The notes beneath the pieces are model-generated. The model was given only the letters and a program-made list of their open reading frames with translations, searched no databases and was not told where the DNA came from. This document shows, piece after piece, positions 7,255 through 16,463 of a DNA stretch of 64,000 bases. The DNA is from Vicinamibacteraceae bacterium. Its GTDB lineage: Bacteria > Acidobacteriota > Thermoanaerobaculia > Multivoradales > Multivoraceae. Positions within the stretch are counted from its first letter, which is position 1; the number at the start of each line of letters is the position of its first letter. The DNA lies in assembly GCA_012270995.1 (NCBI GenBank), contig JAAXHG010000060.1, positions 1 through 64,000 on the forward strand, written 5' to 3'. The position numbers were made by a program, and so were the translations under genes.

Positions 7255-9636
7255 CTACTCCGCCGGAGCGGGAACCAGCTCGATCCGGGCCTCCGCTGCT
7301 TCGAGGATCGCGCCTCGCGAGTAGAGGAGGGGAAACGCCTCGTCATTGGCCCAGGGCTCGAACAGGTCCTTGTAGTGCGGGCTTCTTGGATCGCCGGACT
7401 GGCCGGGATTGTTCATCGCGACGGAGGCGTCCCAGTTGCCGACGTCGATCACCATGCGGAAGGAAGCGCCGGATTGCTGACGAAACTCCGAGTTGTAGCT
7501 GGTGTTGCCGACCGTGTTGCCGGAGCCGCCGCGAGGAGCCGGGCCGACGTTGGCGGCGGCGCGCAACTCGTCCGAAAACCGGCCGGACCAGAGATGGCGG
7601 AGCCCGATCCGGTGCAGATCGCCCCAGCGCCAGTCGGCGGGATCGGGGCCGAGCCTCTTCGTCACGTCTGCGAACGCACTCTGCAGGCTGGTGCGCAGAA
7701 CCTCGTCGCGTGCTTCTCCCGGGGATGCGCCGAGGCGCGGATCCGCCTGTTCAACGATCCGGAGCAGGTGCTCATCGGCGAGAGAGGCGATTCCCCGTGT
7801 CTCGGCGATCCTCCGGCCGACCTCCATCTCCAGGTGATCGCGCCACCAGACCTCGAAGAGAGCGGCGGCGGCGCTGTCTCTTCCGAGCTCTCCGTCCCAG
7901 GGCTTGAGCAGGTTGAGCGCGGGCTCGATCTCCGGTGAGGGTTCGAGATCCCGGAGTACGGCGACCAGCCGGCGAGCCGGAATCGACACGTAGTCCGTCT
8001 GCAGCCGCAGGGAGTCCGCGACCGTCATCGTGTCGTTCGCGGCCAGCACTTCGCCGATCCGCTGGCGGCGGTAGGGCGCCGCCCACTCCAGGCCCAGGGG
8101 CACGTCGTAGCCGGCCGGCAGGTTCATCTCGTTGGCGGTCGCGACCCAGCCGTGCTCCGGGTTGAACTCGACCGGCAGCTCGTCCATGTCCCGGAAGCCC
8201 CGCCACTCGTAGCGGCCGTCGCCGGGCACCGGCAGCAGGCCGTCCCAGTTCGGCCGAATCGGCGCCAGGCCGCCCGGTTTCCAGCCGATGTTGCCGTGGA
8301 TGTCGGCGTAGACCTGGTTTTCGGAGGGCGCGCCCCAGCGGTTCATCGCGGCCAGGAACTGGTCCCAGTTGCGGGCCCGGATGCACTCGATCGAGCCCAA
8401 GTAGGGCGCCATGCCGGGTTCGAGCCAGGCGGCCCTTAGCCCGATCGCGAGGTTGTTCTCGGGATCCCGGTGGAGAACGGGACCGTGGCGCGTGAAGCGA
8501 AGCTCGGCGGTTTGGGATGGCCCGCCGAGGACCGGAATCGACTCCTCGACTACGTCCATCGGCAGCCAGTGGCCGCGGTACTCGTAGAAGTCCGGTTCGC
8601 CGGGCTTGGTCCGGTAGACGTAGATGTCCTCCTGGTCGATGCTGAAGATCGTCAACCCGAAGGCGATCGTGCCGTTGTGGCCGATCGAGACCCCGGGCAG
8701 GGCCGGCTCGCCGGCGCCGATCACGTCGAGGCCGGGCGAGCTGAGGTGGACGATGTAGCGGAGCGAAGGCACGGCCTGGGTGCGGTGGGGGTCGTTGGCG
8801 AGGAGCGGCCGGCCCGTTGCGGTGCGGCCGGGTGAGATCGCCCAGTTGTTGCTGCCCTGTACGCCAGGATCGACGGTGGCCGCGGCAGGTTCGGCCGGGC
8901 CCGAGAGCGTCGTGCGGAAGGGGACCGTCGTGGTGCCCAGGCGGTGCATCCGCTGCGCGGGCTCGGATGGATTCGGTTCCGACCGGAACAGGTCGAGGTC
9001 GAGCCCGGTCGGGATCGCTAGTCGGTGCGGCGGCTCGTAGCGGTCGCGCAGCGACACGCCTTCGGGACCGTGCCGAGCGACCAGTGGTAGGCGGCTCAGC
9101 TCGCCACGGGCATTCCGGATCAGGCCGTGGCTGCGGATCCTGGGCACGGCCTCCGGCGTCCAGTGCGAGGGCTGGTAGCCCACCGCATCGAACTCCGGCG
9201 GCATCAACTCCGGCCTCTCGAGGACCAGGTCGACGTAGGCGTTCACTCCACGCGTCCAGGCGGTGACGATGCGCTTCGTGTCCGAGGCGTAGGCGAGCCA
9301 CTCCGCGTGCATGTCGCCCCGGTAGAGAAAGAGCCGGGCTGCCCGATCCTGCTCGACGTAGTCGGACCCGAACACTTCGGAGAGCGTGCCCTCGCCGCGC
9401 CGCCGCCAGAGGTCGATCTGCCACAGCCGGTCGCGGGCCGCGTTCCAGCCCTGGGCCAGGAACAGGTCGTCCTGGCCGCCGGCGAAGATGTGGGCCACGC
9501 CCCAGCGATCGACCAGGATCTCGACCGGCGCTTCGAGCCCAGAGACCTCGAAGCGGGTCGTCTCGATCTCCTGGGCTGCCGTGGCCGCGGCGACGAGCAG
9601 GGCGATCGCCGGGGCCGTCTGGCGGAGCTTGTTCAT
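7255..9636 (-). CDS. penicillin acylase family hydrolase (Ntn hydrolase)
   Basis: 793 aa from ATG 9636, chosen because it begins a clean signal peptide (MNKLRQTAPAIALLVAAA, then AAQE). Starting farther upstream would run into the divergent TonB receptor leader. Family features: RWGVAHIFA near residue 45, AQGWNAARDRLWQIDLWRR at about 61-79, and the autoprocessing junction GSNNWAISPGR, where Ser262 after Gly261 becomes the N-terminal nucleophile of the beta chain. GNTVGNTSYNSEF and MVIDVGNWDASVAMNNPGQSG near the C-terminus are also typical. Such enzymes are periplasmic amide hydrolases acting on penicillins, N-acyl-homoserine lactones or acylated peptides. The substrate cannot be told from sequence. 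Confidence 0.9.
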   Translation of the reverse strand: MNKLRQTAPAIALLVAAATAAQEIETTRFEVSGLEAPVEILVDRWGVAHIFAGGQDDLFLAQGWNAARDRLWQIDLWRRRGEGTLSEVFGSDYVEQDRAARLFLYRGDMHAEWLAYASDTKRIVTAWTRGVNAYVDLVLERPELMPPEFDAVGYQPSHWTPEAVPRIRSHGLIRNARGELSRLPLVARHGPEGVSLRDRYEPPHRLAIPTGLDLDLFRSEPNPSEPAQRMHRLGTTTVPFRTTLSGPAEPAAATVDPGVQGSNNWAISPGRTATGRPLLANDPHRTQAVPSLRYIVHLSSPGLDVIGAGEPALPGVSIGHNGTIAFGLTIFSIDQEDIYVYRTKPGEPDFYEYRGHWLPMDVVEESIPVLGGPSQTAELRFTRHGPVLHRDPENNLAIGLRAAWLEPGMAPYLGSIECIRARNWDQFLAAMNRWGAPSENQVYADIHGNIGWKPGGLAPIRPNWDGLLPVPGDGRYEWRGFRDMDELPVEFNPEHGWVATANEMNLPAGYDVPLGLEWAAPYRRQRIGEVLAANDTMTVADSLRLQTDYVSIPARRLVAVLRDLEPSPEIEPALNLLKPWDGELGRDSAAAALFEVWWRDHLEMEVGRRIAETRGIASLADEHLLRIVEQADPRLGASPGEARDEVLRTSLQSAFADVTKRLGPDPADWRWGDLHRIGLRHLWSGRFSDELRAAANVGPAPRGGSGNTVGNTSYNSEFRQQSGASFRMVIDVGNWDASVAMNNPGQSGDPRSPHYKDLFEPWANDEAFPLLYSRGAILEAAEARIELVPAPAE

Positions 9637-9712
9637 GGGCGAAAGGGCACGATACCAACGGGTTGCTCGGCTAAGCTCTCGGCCCGTGTCCATCCAGGTC
9701 TGTTCGGTTCCC

Positions 9713-11641
9713 ATGTGCCGGGTCACGGCTTTCGCCGCGCTGCTTCTGGCGGCGCCGGCCGTTCCCGCACAGGACAGCGAGCTGGAGCCGGCGCCGAACG
9801 AGCAGGAAGCAGCCCCCGAAGCCGTCTTCTACGAGACGGCCACCGTGCGCGCCCGGGCAGTCGACGCGGCAACGGCTTCGGTGCAGGTCGTCGAGGCCTC
9901 CGATCTCCGGCACCTGGCGGTACGCGACGCGGCTGAGGCGCTGCGCTTGGTGCCCGGCGCCTGGGTGCTCGGCAACGACTCGAGCGCCGCTCTGGCCGGC
10001 GTATCCCTGCGGGGCGGCGACGCGAATTTCTCGCTCGTCCTGATCGACGGCGTGCCGATGGCCGACAGCACGGACCAGTACGGCGGCGCCTTCCCGCTCG
10101 GCAGCGTCGGAGGGGCCGAGATCGAGCGCCTGGAGGTCGTGCGCGGGCCGCTGTCGTCGTTCTACGGTTCGAGTTCCCTGGCCGGGGCGGTGCAACTGAT
10201 CACCGCGGCGCCGCGCGACGCGGCGCCCTTCCTGGGTTGGAGCGCCGACCTGGGCGACCACGATCACCGGCGCAGCCGGCTTTCCTGGGGCCGCGCCGGC
10301 GAGTCGTCGCACGGCTCGATCAGCGCCGGGTTCCGCGAGGAGCAGGGCCGGGTCGGCGACGATGCGCTGGAACAGCAGACGGTGAGCGGACGCTGGGGCC
10401 GCAACCTGGGCGCCGCCTCGGCGCTCAGCCTGTCCGCGCGCTACGCCGACTGGCAGGCCGACGACTATTCGGACGGATCGGGCGGCCCCACCTTCGGCAG
10501 CGGCGAACTGCGGACATCGGACCACGGAGACCTCGGTCTGGCGGCAACGGCGGAGATCGACGCGGGCAGCCCCTGGAGCCATACCCTGCGATCAACCTTC
10601 TACGAGCACACGCTCGACCGGAACAGTCCGCCGATCGTGCCGCTGGTGCCCCCGATCACTGAGTCGACCGGGTTCAGCGACCTGCGAGTGGCCTGGACCG
10701 CCGCGTTCTCCCCGGCGTCCGGCACGCCGTACGACGTGAGCCTGGGCGTCGAGGGACTGAGCGAGGAGGGCCGGAACCGGAGTCTCCTGTTGCTGCCGCC
10801 GTACTTCGGCGGACCTCTGGCGGGCGACTACCTGATCGAGCGGGAACGCGTGGGCGCGTTCGCCGAGTGGCGCTGGACCAGCGGCGGGCTGGTGGCCGAG
10901 ATCGGCGCACGGGCCGACTTCTTCGAGGGCGAGGGGGAGGAGCTGAGCCCGCGGGTCGGCGTGCGCTACGCGCCGGCAGGCGGTTCGTGGTCCGTTCGGG
11001 CCTCGGCGGGCGAGGCGTTCAAGCTGCCGAGCCTGTATGGCCTGGCCACGCCGCGGGCGATCGGCGGCAATCCGGACCTCGAGCCCGAGACCAGCGTCGG
11101 CGTCGATGTGGGGTTCGAGGCCCAGTCGGCGACGGGCGCGGCCCGGGGCGGCGTGACCGTGTTCTCGAACCGCTACGAGAACCTCGTCGACTTCGACTTC
11201 GACACGTTCCAGATCGTCAACCGGAGCAAGGTCGACGCCGAGGGCGTGGAAGCGTTTCTGGTCTGGAACCCGTCCGCGCGGGTCGGCCTCGATGTGCGCG
11301 TGACGTCCCAGGACACCGAGGACCTGGCCACCGGGCGGACACTGCGGCGCCGGCCGGATCTCTTCGGCGGCGTTGCACTGCGGGTCGACCTGAGCGACGC
11401 GGTCCGGCTTGGCTTCGAAGCGCGGCACACCGGCTCCTACCTGGACGAGCAGATTCCGGCCCCGTTCCAGACTTCGGTTGCCGGCCGCGACGTCGCCGGA
11501 CTCTCGCTGGCCTGGCGGGCCGCGGATCGGTGGCGGCTCACGCTGCGCGCCGACAACGCGCTGGACGAGGACTACGAGACGCAGGTCGGATTCCCCGGCC
11601 CCGAACGGTCGGTGAGGATCGGGATTCGTTATGGGCAGTAG
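9713..11641 (+). CDS. TonB-dependent outer-membrane receptor
   Basis: About 643 aa from ATG 9713, giving the leader MCRVTAFAALLLAAPAVPAQ; an in-frame GTG nine codons upstream is an alternative. The plug follows (about residues 40-165: VVEASDLRHLAVRDAAEAL, LRGGDANFSLVLIDGVPM, IERLEVVRGPLSSFYGSSSLAGAV). The rest is an antiparallel beta-barrel with aromatic-ended strands, closing DNALDEDYETQVGF ... RIGIRYGQ. The size and plug resemble the BtuB/vitamin or siderophore group. No cobalamin-riboswitch-like leader is visible in the short divergent gap with the penicillin acylase gene, so the ligand is left open. The DUF1080 lipoprotein gene starts 12 bases after its stop. Confidence 0.9.
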   Translation: MCRVTAFAALLLAAPAVPAQDSELEPAPNEQEAAPEAVFYETATVRARAVDAATASVQVVEASDLRHLAVRDAAEALRLVPGAWVLGNDSSAALAGVSLRGGDANFSLVLIDGVPMADSTDQYGGAFPLGSVGGAEIERLEVVRGPLSSFYGSSSLAGAVQLITAAPRDAAPFLGWSADLGDHDHRRSRLSWGRAGESSHGSISAGFREEQGRVGDDALEQQTVSGRWGRNLGAASALSLSARYADWQADDYSDGSGGPTFGSGELRTSDHGDLGLAATAEIDAGSPWSHTLRSTFYEHTLDRNSPPIVPLVPPITESTGFSDLRVAWTAAFSPASGTPYDVSLGVEGLSEEGRNRSLLLLPPYFGGPLAGDYLIERERVGAFAEWRWTSGGLVAEIGARADFFEGEGEELSPRVGVRYAPAGGSWSVRASAGEAFKLPSLYGLATPRAIGGNPDLEPETSVGVDVGFEAQSATGAARGGVTVFSNRYENLVDFDFDTFQIVNRSKVDAEGVEAFLVWNPSARVGLDVRVTSQDTEDLATGRTLRRRPDLFGGVALRVDLSDAVRLGFEARHTGSYLDEQIPAPFQTSVAGRDVAGLSLAWRAADRWRLTLRADNALDEDYETQVGFPGPERSVRIGIRYGQ

Positions 11642-11653
11642 GAGGGTGAACGA

Positions 11654-12433
11654 ATGAAGAAGATGTTGACAGTCGTCATTGCCATGCTGCTGGCGGTCGG
11701 AGCGGTCGCCTGCATCGAGGTTCGGGTGGGCAGCGCGGATAGCGCGGAAACCGAAGAGGCCGCTGGCGGTCCGGTCGCGGTCCCGGGTGAACTCAGCGCC
11801 GAAGAGGCGGAGGCGGGATTCCGGTCGCTCTTCGACGGCGAGTCGCTGGAGCACTGGCGCGGCTTCAGGCTGGACCAGGTACCGGCGGGCTGGGCGGTGG
11901 CGGACGGGGTGATCGACTTCGTGCCGCCCACCGGCGACGACGCGGGGCCGCGGGCCGATCTGATGACCCGGGAGCAGTACAGGAACTTCGAGTTTCGCTT
12001 TGACTGGGCGGTGACGCCGGGTGGAAATAGCGGCGTGATGTTCCACGTTTCGGAAGACGCCCCCGCGTCCTACTCGACGGGCCCCGAGTTCCAGATCCTG
12101 GACGACGGCGGGCACCGGGACGGTCAGCGCATGGAAACCTCGGCAGCCTCCAACTACGCCCTCCACGCCCGGCAGGGCGGCGAACTCGTGCCGGTCGGCG
12201 AGTTCAACACGAGCGCGCTGCGCGTCGAGGGCGCCGCCGTCACCCATTGGCTGAACGGCGAGAAGGTCGTGGAGTACACGCTCTGGGACGACGAGTGGAA
12301 GGAACTCGTCGCGGCCAGCAAGTTCGCCTCGATGCCCGGCTACGGGATGATGGAAACCGGCCACATTGCGCTCCAGGACCATGGCAACGAGATCTGGTTC
12401 CGCAACTTGCGCATCCTGATTCTGCCTGACTGA
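11654..12433 (+). CDS. DUF1080 (3-keto-disaccharide hydrolase-like) lipoprotein
   Basis: 259 aa. The leader MKKMLTVVIAMLLAVGAVAC suggests a lipoprotein with Cys20, although the lipobox is imperfect. The body is a concanavalin-like jelly roll of the DUF1080 family: FRSLFDGESLEHWRGF near residue 57, then FEFRFDWAVTPGGNSGVMFHV, GPEFQILDDGGH, and VTHWLNGEKVVEYTLWD, ending HIALQDHGNEIWFRNLRI. Family members bind or cleave sugars (3-keto-glycosides) at the cell surface. Placement directly after the TonB receptor suggests a shared uptake role. A ribosome site (GGAGGG) precedes the ATG. Confidence 0.88.
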   Translation: MKKMLTVVIAMLLAVGAVACIEVRVGSADSAETEEAAGGPVAVPGELSAEEAEAGFRSLFDGESLEHWRGFRLDQVPAGWAVADGVIDFVPPTGDDAGPRADLMTREQYRNFEFRFDWAVTPGGNSGVMFHVSEDAPASYSTGPEFQILDDGGHRDGQRMETSAASNYALHARQGGELVPVGEFNTSALRVEGAAVTHWLNGEKVVEYTLWDDEWKELVAASKFASMPGYGMMETGHIALQDHGNEIWFRNLRILILPD

Positions 12434-12435
12434 CG

Positions 12436-13182
12436 ATGACGATCGGCGGTCGGGAGGATCTCGAGGCGCTGCGCCGGGCAGGGCGGGTGGCGGCCCGCTG
12501 CCTGGCCCGGATGGGCGAAGCGGTCGAGCCGGGCATCACGACCGGTGAGCTCGACCAGATCGGCCGCAGCTACATGGAAGCCCACGGCGCCCGTTCGGCG
12601 CCTGAGTTCTGCTACGACTTCCCGGCCGCCACGTGCATCAGCGTCAACGAGGAAGTGGCGCATGGCATCGCCGGCGACAGGCGCGTCGAGGCCGGCGACC
12701 TTGTTCATATCGACGTGTCGCTGGAGCTCGACGGTTACTTCAGCGACACGGGGGCGGCCTATGCCGTGCCGCCGGTGAGCGAGGAACGGCGGCGCATCAT
12801 CTCGGCCACGCGGCGAGCGCTACGCTCGGCGATGCAGCAGGCCAGGCACGGCCGTCGGCTGCGCAACATCGGCCGCGCCATCGAGGAAACGGCGACCAAG
12901 GCCGGCTTCGGCCTGATCCGCAACCTGGGCTCGCACGGCATCGGCCGCTCACTCCACGAGGAGCCGAAGTTCGTCCCCGGCTTCGACGACCCGAATGACG
13001 ACCGGTTCCTGCACGACGGGATGGTGCTGACGATCGAGCCGTTCCTGACCAACGGCCGCGAGCAGGCGAAGACCGCGAAGGACGGCTGGACGCTGCTCAA
13101 CAGGCCCGGAACGACGACGGTTCAGTTCGAGCACACGATCGTCGTCACGCGCAAGAAGCCCCTGGTGATGACGCTGCCGTAG
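12436..13182 (+). CDS. map: methionine aminopeptidase, type I
   Basis: 248 aa, the usual length for a bacterial type Ia enzyme. It removes the initiator Met from new proteins. All five metal ligands are present: Asp93 (HIDVSLELDGY), Asp104 (FSDTG), His167 (GSHGIGRSLHE), Glu201 (TIEPFL) and Glu232 (FEHTIVV). His76 (VAHGI) matches the substrate-binding His. The start is 3 bases after the DUF1080 stop, so it is probably cotranscribed. It lies outside any ribosomal-protein cluster and may be an extra map copy; I cannot tell from this window. Its stop codon abuts a palindromic repeat. Confidence 0.93.
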   Translation: MTIGGREDLEALRRAGRVAARCLARMGEAVEPGITTGELDQIGRSYMEAHGARSAPEFCYDFPAATCISVNEEVAHGIAGDRRVEAGDLVHIDVSLELDGYFSDTGAAYAVPPVSEERRRIISATRRALRSAMQQARHGRRLRNIGRAIEETATKAGFGLIRNLGSHGIGRSLHEEPKFVPGFDDPNDDRFLHDGMVLTIEPFLTNGREQAKTAKDGWTLLNRPGTTTVQFEHTIVVTRKKPLVMTLP

Positions 13183-13286
13183 CGCCGCCAGATCTGTCGC
13201 AAGCTCCATGTTTGGCCCCAGCCCCCACCTCACCGGCAGCCTGCGCCTGGGAACTCGCTCCACCGCGCTGGACGGCGCACGCTCCC
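13183..13286 (+). repeat. intergenic palindromic repeat, copy A
   Basis: This copy fills nearly the whole gap between map and the next gene. It aligns over about 100 bases with the reverse complement of the copy at 61.2 kb (shared blocks include CATGTTTGGCCCCAGCCCC and GGCGCACGCTCCC/GGCGCAAGCTCCC) and with copies at 28.3 and 55.1 kb. The second half can fold into a stem (AGCCTGCGCC against GGCGCACGCT, one mismatch) around a loop of about 25 bases. The CATGTTTGG core supplies a spurious ATG at 13208, which is not the start of the downstream gene. Confidence 0.78.
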
Positions 13287-13288
13287 GG

Positions 13289-15133
13289 ATGAGCCGTTGT
13301 CGTTGGCAGATCGCAGTCCTCGGGCTTGCGTGCGGGCTTCTCGTACCGTCCGTGTCGTTGGCGCAGGAGCCGGCATCCGCGGAGCCGGAACTCGGGGAGG
13401 GAGTCGCGAAGGTCGTCCTGAAGGCGGTGCCTTACCGCGGAGGACCGGCGAAAGTGACGCTTGTGACCACGAACGCGGAGGGCGTCGAGCAGGAAGTGCC
13501 CCTCACCAGCGATCAGGTCTACGAGGTGTACCTGTTCGAGCCGGGGCCGTGGCGCGTGCGCCCCTCTTCGGGCAGCGGGTTCTGGGGTCGTGCGACCCTG
13601 ATCGATCTCGACTCGGTGGCAAGCGACGGGATCGCGTCCGTCGAGGGCGAGGCGGAGGTTCAGCCGGAGGTGGTTCCCGTGTTCGAGGTACCGGTCTACC
13701 CGGCGGTAGAGGTCAGCGGCCGGGTGGTCGGCGCCTACCGTCCGGGTGGAGTACTGCGGATCGGGCTCGGCGACGTCGATCCGGAGAACACGGACCCGCG
13801 CTTTCACCTTCGCGGCGAGGTGGTTCGGTGCCCGGTCGATGGAGACGGGCGTTGGTCGTGCGACTTGCCGGCCGCGCTCGTTCACCTCGTGTTCTGGCGT
13901 CCCGGACACTCTCCGGAGTACCGGTGGAACGCCTCCCTGGGCGGTCGGCGGCAATTCGCCCTGGGAGATCAGACACTCGTTCCCGGAGCGAGTCTCGCCG
14001 GCTTCGTCGCTGCGGGCCCGGGTTTCACGAGTTTCGTCGACCACTGCGTCGCGCAGGTCTCGGCGGGCGATCCGGCCCTGTGGAGGACCGGTCCCGAGTC
14101 GGTCCTCGCGACGATCGAGGTGGCCGGCGACGGCTTCTTCCAGGCGCGGGGCCTTGAGGCCGGCAGACACTGGATTCAGGTGGACTGCGGCGATCGGGTC
14201 GCGGCCCGGGCGGGACCGTACGAGCTGACCGAGAACGCCGAGACGTTCCCGCGCAGGCGGGTGCGGCTGGCGAGGAGCCACGTCCTGGACGTCTTCGTCC
14301 AGCCTGGCGATCCCCCCTACGGCAGCCACTGGCTCGCCCTGCTGCGGCAGATCAGGGAGAACGACTCGCCGGGCTTCCGGTCCCGCTTCGTCCGGAAGGA
14401 GTACCCGCAACAGACCGCGGTCGTCGAGAACGGCCACGCGCGGTTCCAGGTCCCGGGCGACGGCGCGTTCACCGTCGAGATCCAGGACGCGAACGGCGGG
14501 TTGTTCGGGGCGCTGGACTATCTCGAAGTCGTGGGCGACCAGTCCGCCGTCGTCGAACTCGAGCTGGTGTCGGTCGTCGGGCAGTTGACCCTGGAAGGCG
14601 CTCCGCTCGAGGGTTACGTTTTCTTCGGCGGCCGCGGCGGGTCACCGGATCTGATCTTCAGAAGCGGTGAGGACGGGTGGTTCAGGGGCGCGTTGCCCGG
14701 GCGGGAGGACTGGCGGGTCGACGTGGTTTCGGCGGAGCACCAGGTCTCGCACTCGTTCCACGATGTCGATGTGCCGCCGAACGAAGCCCTCACCCTGGAG
14801 ATCGCCGACACGGTGGTCGAGGGCCGCGTGGTCTTCGCGGAGACCGGGGAGCCGGCCGGCGGCGCCAGGGTGCGTTTCGAGACGGCGGACGAGCGGATTG
14901 TCCATCAGACCGTCACCGGCGACGACGGCACGTTCTCCGCCCGCGGCGTACCGGTCGGCTGGATCCGGATCTCGGCCTCTCCACGGTTTACGCCCACGCC
15001 GGCCGCTAGCGATTCGGTGGAAGCGGTCGTGAGCCGGTCCGCTTCGCTGACCGTGACCCTGCGGTTGCCGAAGTTCGACCTGGACTCCCTGCGCCGGGGC
15101 AGGCCGCGCCTCCCCCAGGTCGTCGAACAGTAG
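13289..15133 (+). CDS. secreted protein with carboxypeptidase-regulatory-like beta domains
   Basis: 614 aa from ATG 13289 (MSRCRWQIAVLGLACGLLVPSVSLAQE), a standard signal peptide. The earlier ATG in this frame lies inside the repeat and is rejected. The mature protein is a chain of Ig-like/transthyretin-like beta modules: segments such as VEVSGRVVGAYRPGG, GDGFFQARGLEAGRHWIQVDC and VVEGRVVFAETGEPAGGARV ... TGDDGTFSARGVPVGWIRI match the carboxypeptidase-D regulatory-like pattern. Cys pairs around residues 185-195 and 245 may form disulfides. It is probably a periplasmic or surface structural or binding protein; I see no catalytic motif. Confidence 0.72.
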   Translation: MSRCRWQIAVLGLACGLLVPSVSLAQEPASAEPELGEGVAKVVLKAVPYRGGPAKVTLVTTNAEGVEQEVPLTSDQVYEVYLFEPGPWRVRPSSGSGFWGRATLIDLDSVASDGIASVEGEAEVQPEVVPVFEVPVYPAVEVSGRVVGAYRPGGVLRIGLGDVDPENTDPRFHLRGEVVRCPVDGDGRWSCDLPAALVHLVFWRPGHSPEYRWNASLGGRRQFALGDQTLVPGASLAGFVAAGPGFTSFVDHCVAQVSAGDPALWRTGPESVLATIEVAGDGFFQARGLEAGRHWIQVDCGDRVAARAGPYELTENAETFPRRRVRLARSHVLDVFVQPGDPPYGSHWLALLRQIRENDSPGFRSRFVRKEYPQQTAVVENGHARFQVPGDGAFTVEIQDANGGLFGALDYLEVVGDQSAVVELELVSVVGQLTLEGAPLEGYVFFGGRGGSPDLIFRSGEDGWFRGALPGREDWRVDVVSAEHQVSHSFHDVDVPPNEALTLEIADTVVEGRVVFAETGEPAGGARVRFETADERIVHQTVTGDDGTFSARGVPVGWIRISASPRFTPTPAASDSVEAVVSRSASLTVTLRLPKFDLDSLRRGRPRLPQVVEQ

Positions 15134-15194
15134 CTCCGGGCGCGGAGAACGGAGGTGGCGACCCCCACCGCGGCCGGTGGTACCCTGCGCCGCC

Positions 15195-16376
15195 ATGGGT
15201 CCGCTGGACGGCTTCCGGGTGATCGAACTGGCGACCATGGTGTCGGCCCCGATCGCGACGATGCTCCTCGCCGACCAGGGCGCCGAGGTGATCAAGGTCG
15301 AGGCCCCCCCCCACGGCGACATCATGCGCCGGCTCGGGCCCCAGAGAGGCGGCGTCACGGCCGGCTTCGCGACGATCAACCGCGGCAAGCGGTCCCTGGC
15401 GCTCGACCTCAAGGAGGAACGGGGCATCCGACTGCTGCTGGACCTGGTCCGGACGGCCGACGTCTTCGTCCAGAACTTCCGGCCGGGCGTGATCGATCGT
15501 CTCGGGCTCGGCGCCGACCGGCTGCGGAAGATCAACGAACGCCTCGTCTACGTGTCGATCAGCGGCTTCGGCCAGGAGGGGCCCTACGCCCAGAAGCGGG
15601 TCTACGACCCGATCATCCAGGCACTGTCCGGCTTTGCCGACATCCAGGCCGACCGGGTCACGGGCGAGCCGAAGATGGTTCGCACGATCATCCCGGACAA
15701 GGTCACCGGACTCACCGCCGCGCAGGCGATCACCGCGGCGCTGCTCGCTCGCGAACGCACGGGCGAAGGCCAGCACATCAAACTGGCGATGCTCGACGCC
15801 ACGATCTCCTTCATCTGGCCGGAGGGCTTCGTACGCCAGATCCTGGTCGGCGGCGAGGTCGCCCACGGCCGGCCAGGGTCGACCAGCGACCTGATCTACG
15901 GCACCGCCGACGGCTACATCACGGCCTCCACGATCTCCGACGCGGAGTGGGAGGGCATGGCCCGGGCCACCGGCCACCTGGAATGGCTGGAGGACGAGCG
16001 CTACAACACGGCGGCGGGCCGCATCTCGAACGCGGACCAGCGGCTCGACATGGTCGGCGACGTGCTGCGGACGCGCACCTCGGCCGAGTGGATCGAGGCG
16101 CTCGAAGCCGAAGACGTTCCCTGCGCGAAGATACTGAGCCGCAACGAGGTGTTGACCGACCCCCAGGTGATCCGCAACGAGCTGCTGCGGGAACTCGACC
16201 ATCCCCAGGTCGGCCGCATGCGTCTTCCGCGCCCGGCGGCGACGTTCTCGGGTACGCCGCCCGAGCCGGTCCCGCCGTCGCCGAGGCTGGGCGAGGGGGC
16301 CGACGATCTGCTGGGCGGTCTCGGTCTGACGGCCGCCGAGATCGACGAACTGCGCCGGGACGGCGTCGTCGGCTAG
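15195..16376 (+). CDS. CaiB/BaiF family (type III) CoA-transferase
   Basis: 393 aa from ATG 15195 (MGPLDGFRVIELATMVSAP). It transfers CoA between carboxylic acids in the cytosol. The hallmark N-terminal pattern is present (ADQGAEVIKVEAP at 26-38, NRGKRSLALDLK at 62-73, QNFRPGV), as is the catalytic Asp168 in IIPDKVTG. Later come ISGFGQEGPY and GEGQHIKLAMLDA. It is a solo gene between the beta-domain protein and ctaA. A run of nine C residues (15304-15312) lies in its coding sequence at EAPPHGD. Substrate unknown; the closest known members act on formate/oxalate, carnitine and C4/C5 dicarboxylic CoA esters. Confidence 0.9.
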   Translation: MGPLDGFRVIELATMVSAPIATMLLADQGAEVIKVEAPPHGDIMRRLGPQRGGVTAGFATINRGKRSLALDLKEERGIRLLLDLVRTADVFVQNFRPGVIDRLGLGADRLRKINERLVYVSISGFGQEGPYAQKRVYDPIIQALSGFADIQADRVTGEPKMVRTIIPDKVTGLTAAQAITAALLARERTGEGQHIKLAMLDATISFIWPEGFVRQILVGGEVAHGRPGSTSDLIYGTADGYITASTISDAEWEGMARATGHLEWLEDERYNTAAGRISNADQRLDMVGDVLRTRTSAEWIEALEAEDVPCAKILSRNEVLTDPQVIRNELLRELDHPQVGRMRLPRPAATFSGTPPEPVPPSPRLGEGADDLLGGLGLTAAEIDELRRDGVVG

Positions 16377-16463
16377 AGCCGGCGCCGTGGTGGAATCGGG
16401 TCCACCACGGCCCGCCGTCAGGGTGTAGAAGGCGGCGGGCTGCGCGGATAGAGTTCGCCGGTC

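Noticed and set aside
9637-9712. Cobalamin riboswitch upstream of the TonB receptor
   Set aside because: The gap is only 76 bases and shares both gene starts; no B12-box-like sequence is visible.
10592-12382. 596-codon frame on the minus strand
   Set aside because: Antisense to the TonB receptor and DUF1080 genes; no domain, biased composition.
13208-13288. ATG 13208 as the start of the secreted beta-domain protein
   Set aside because: It lies inside palindromic repeat copy A, and the following residues (FGPSPHLTGSLR) come from the repeat. ATG 13289 begins a proper signal peptide.
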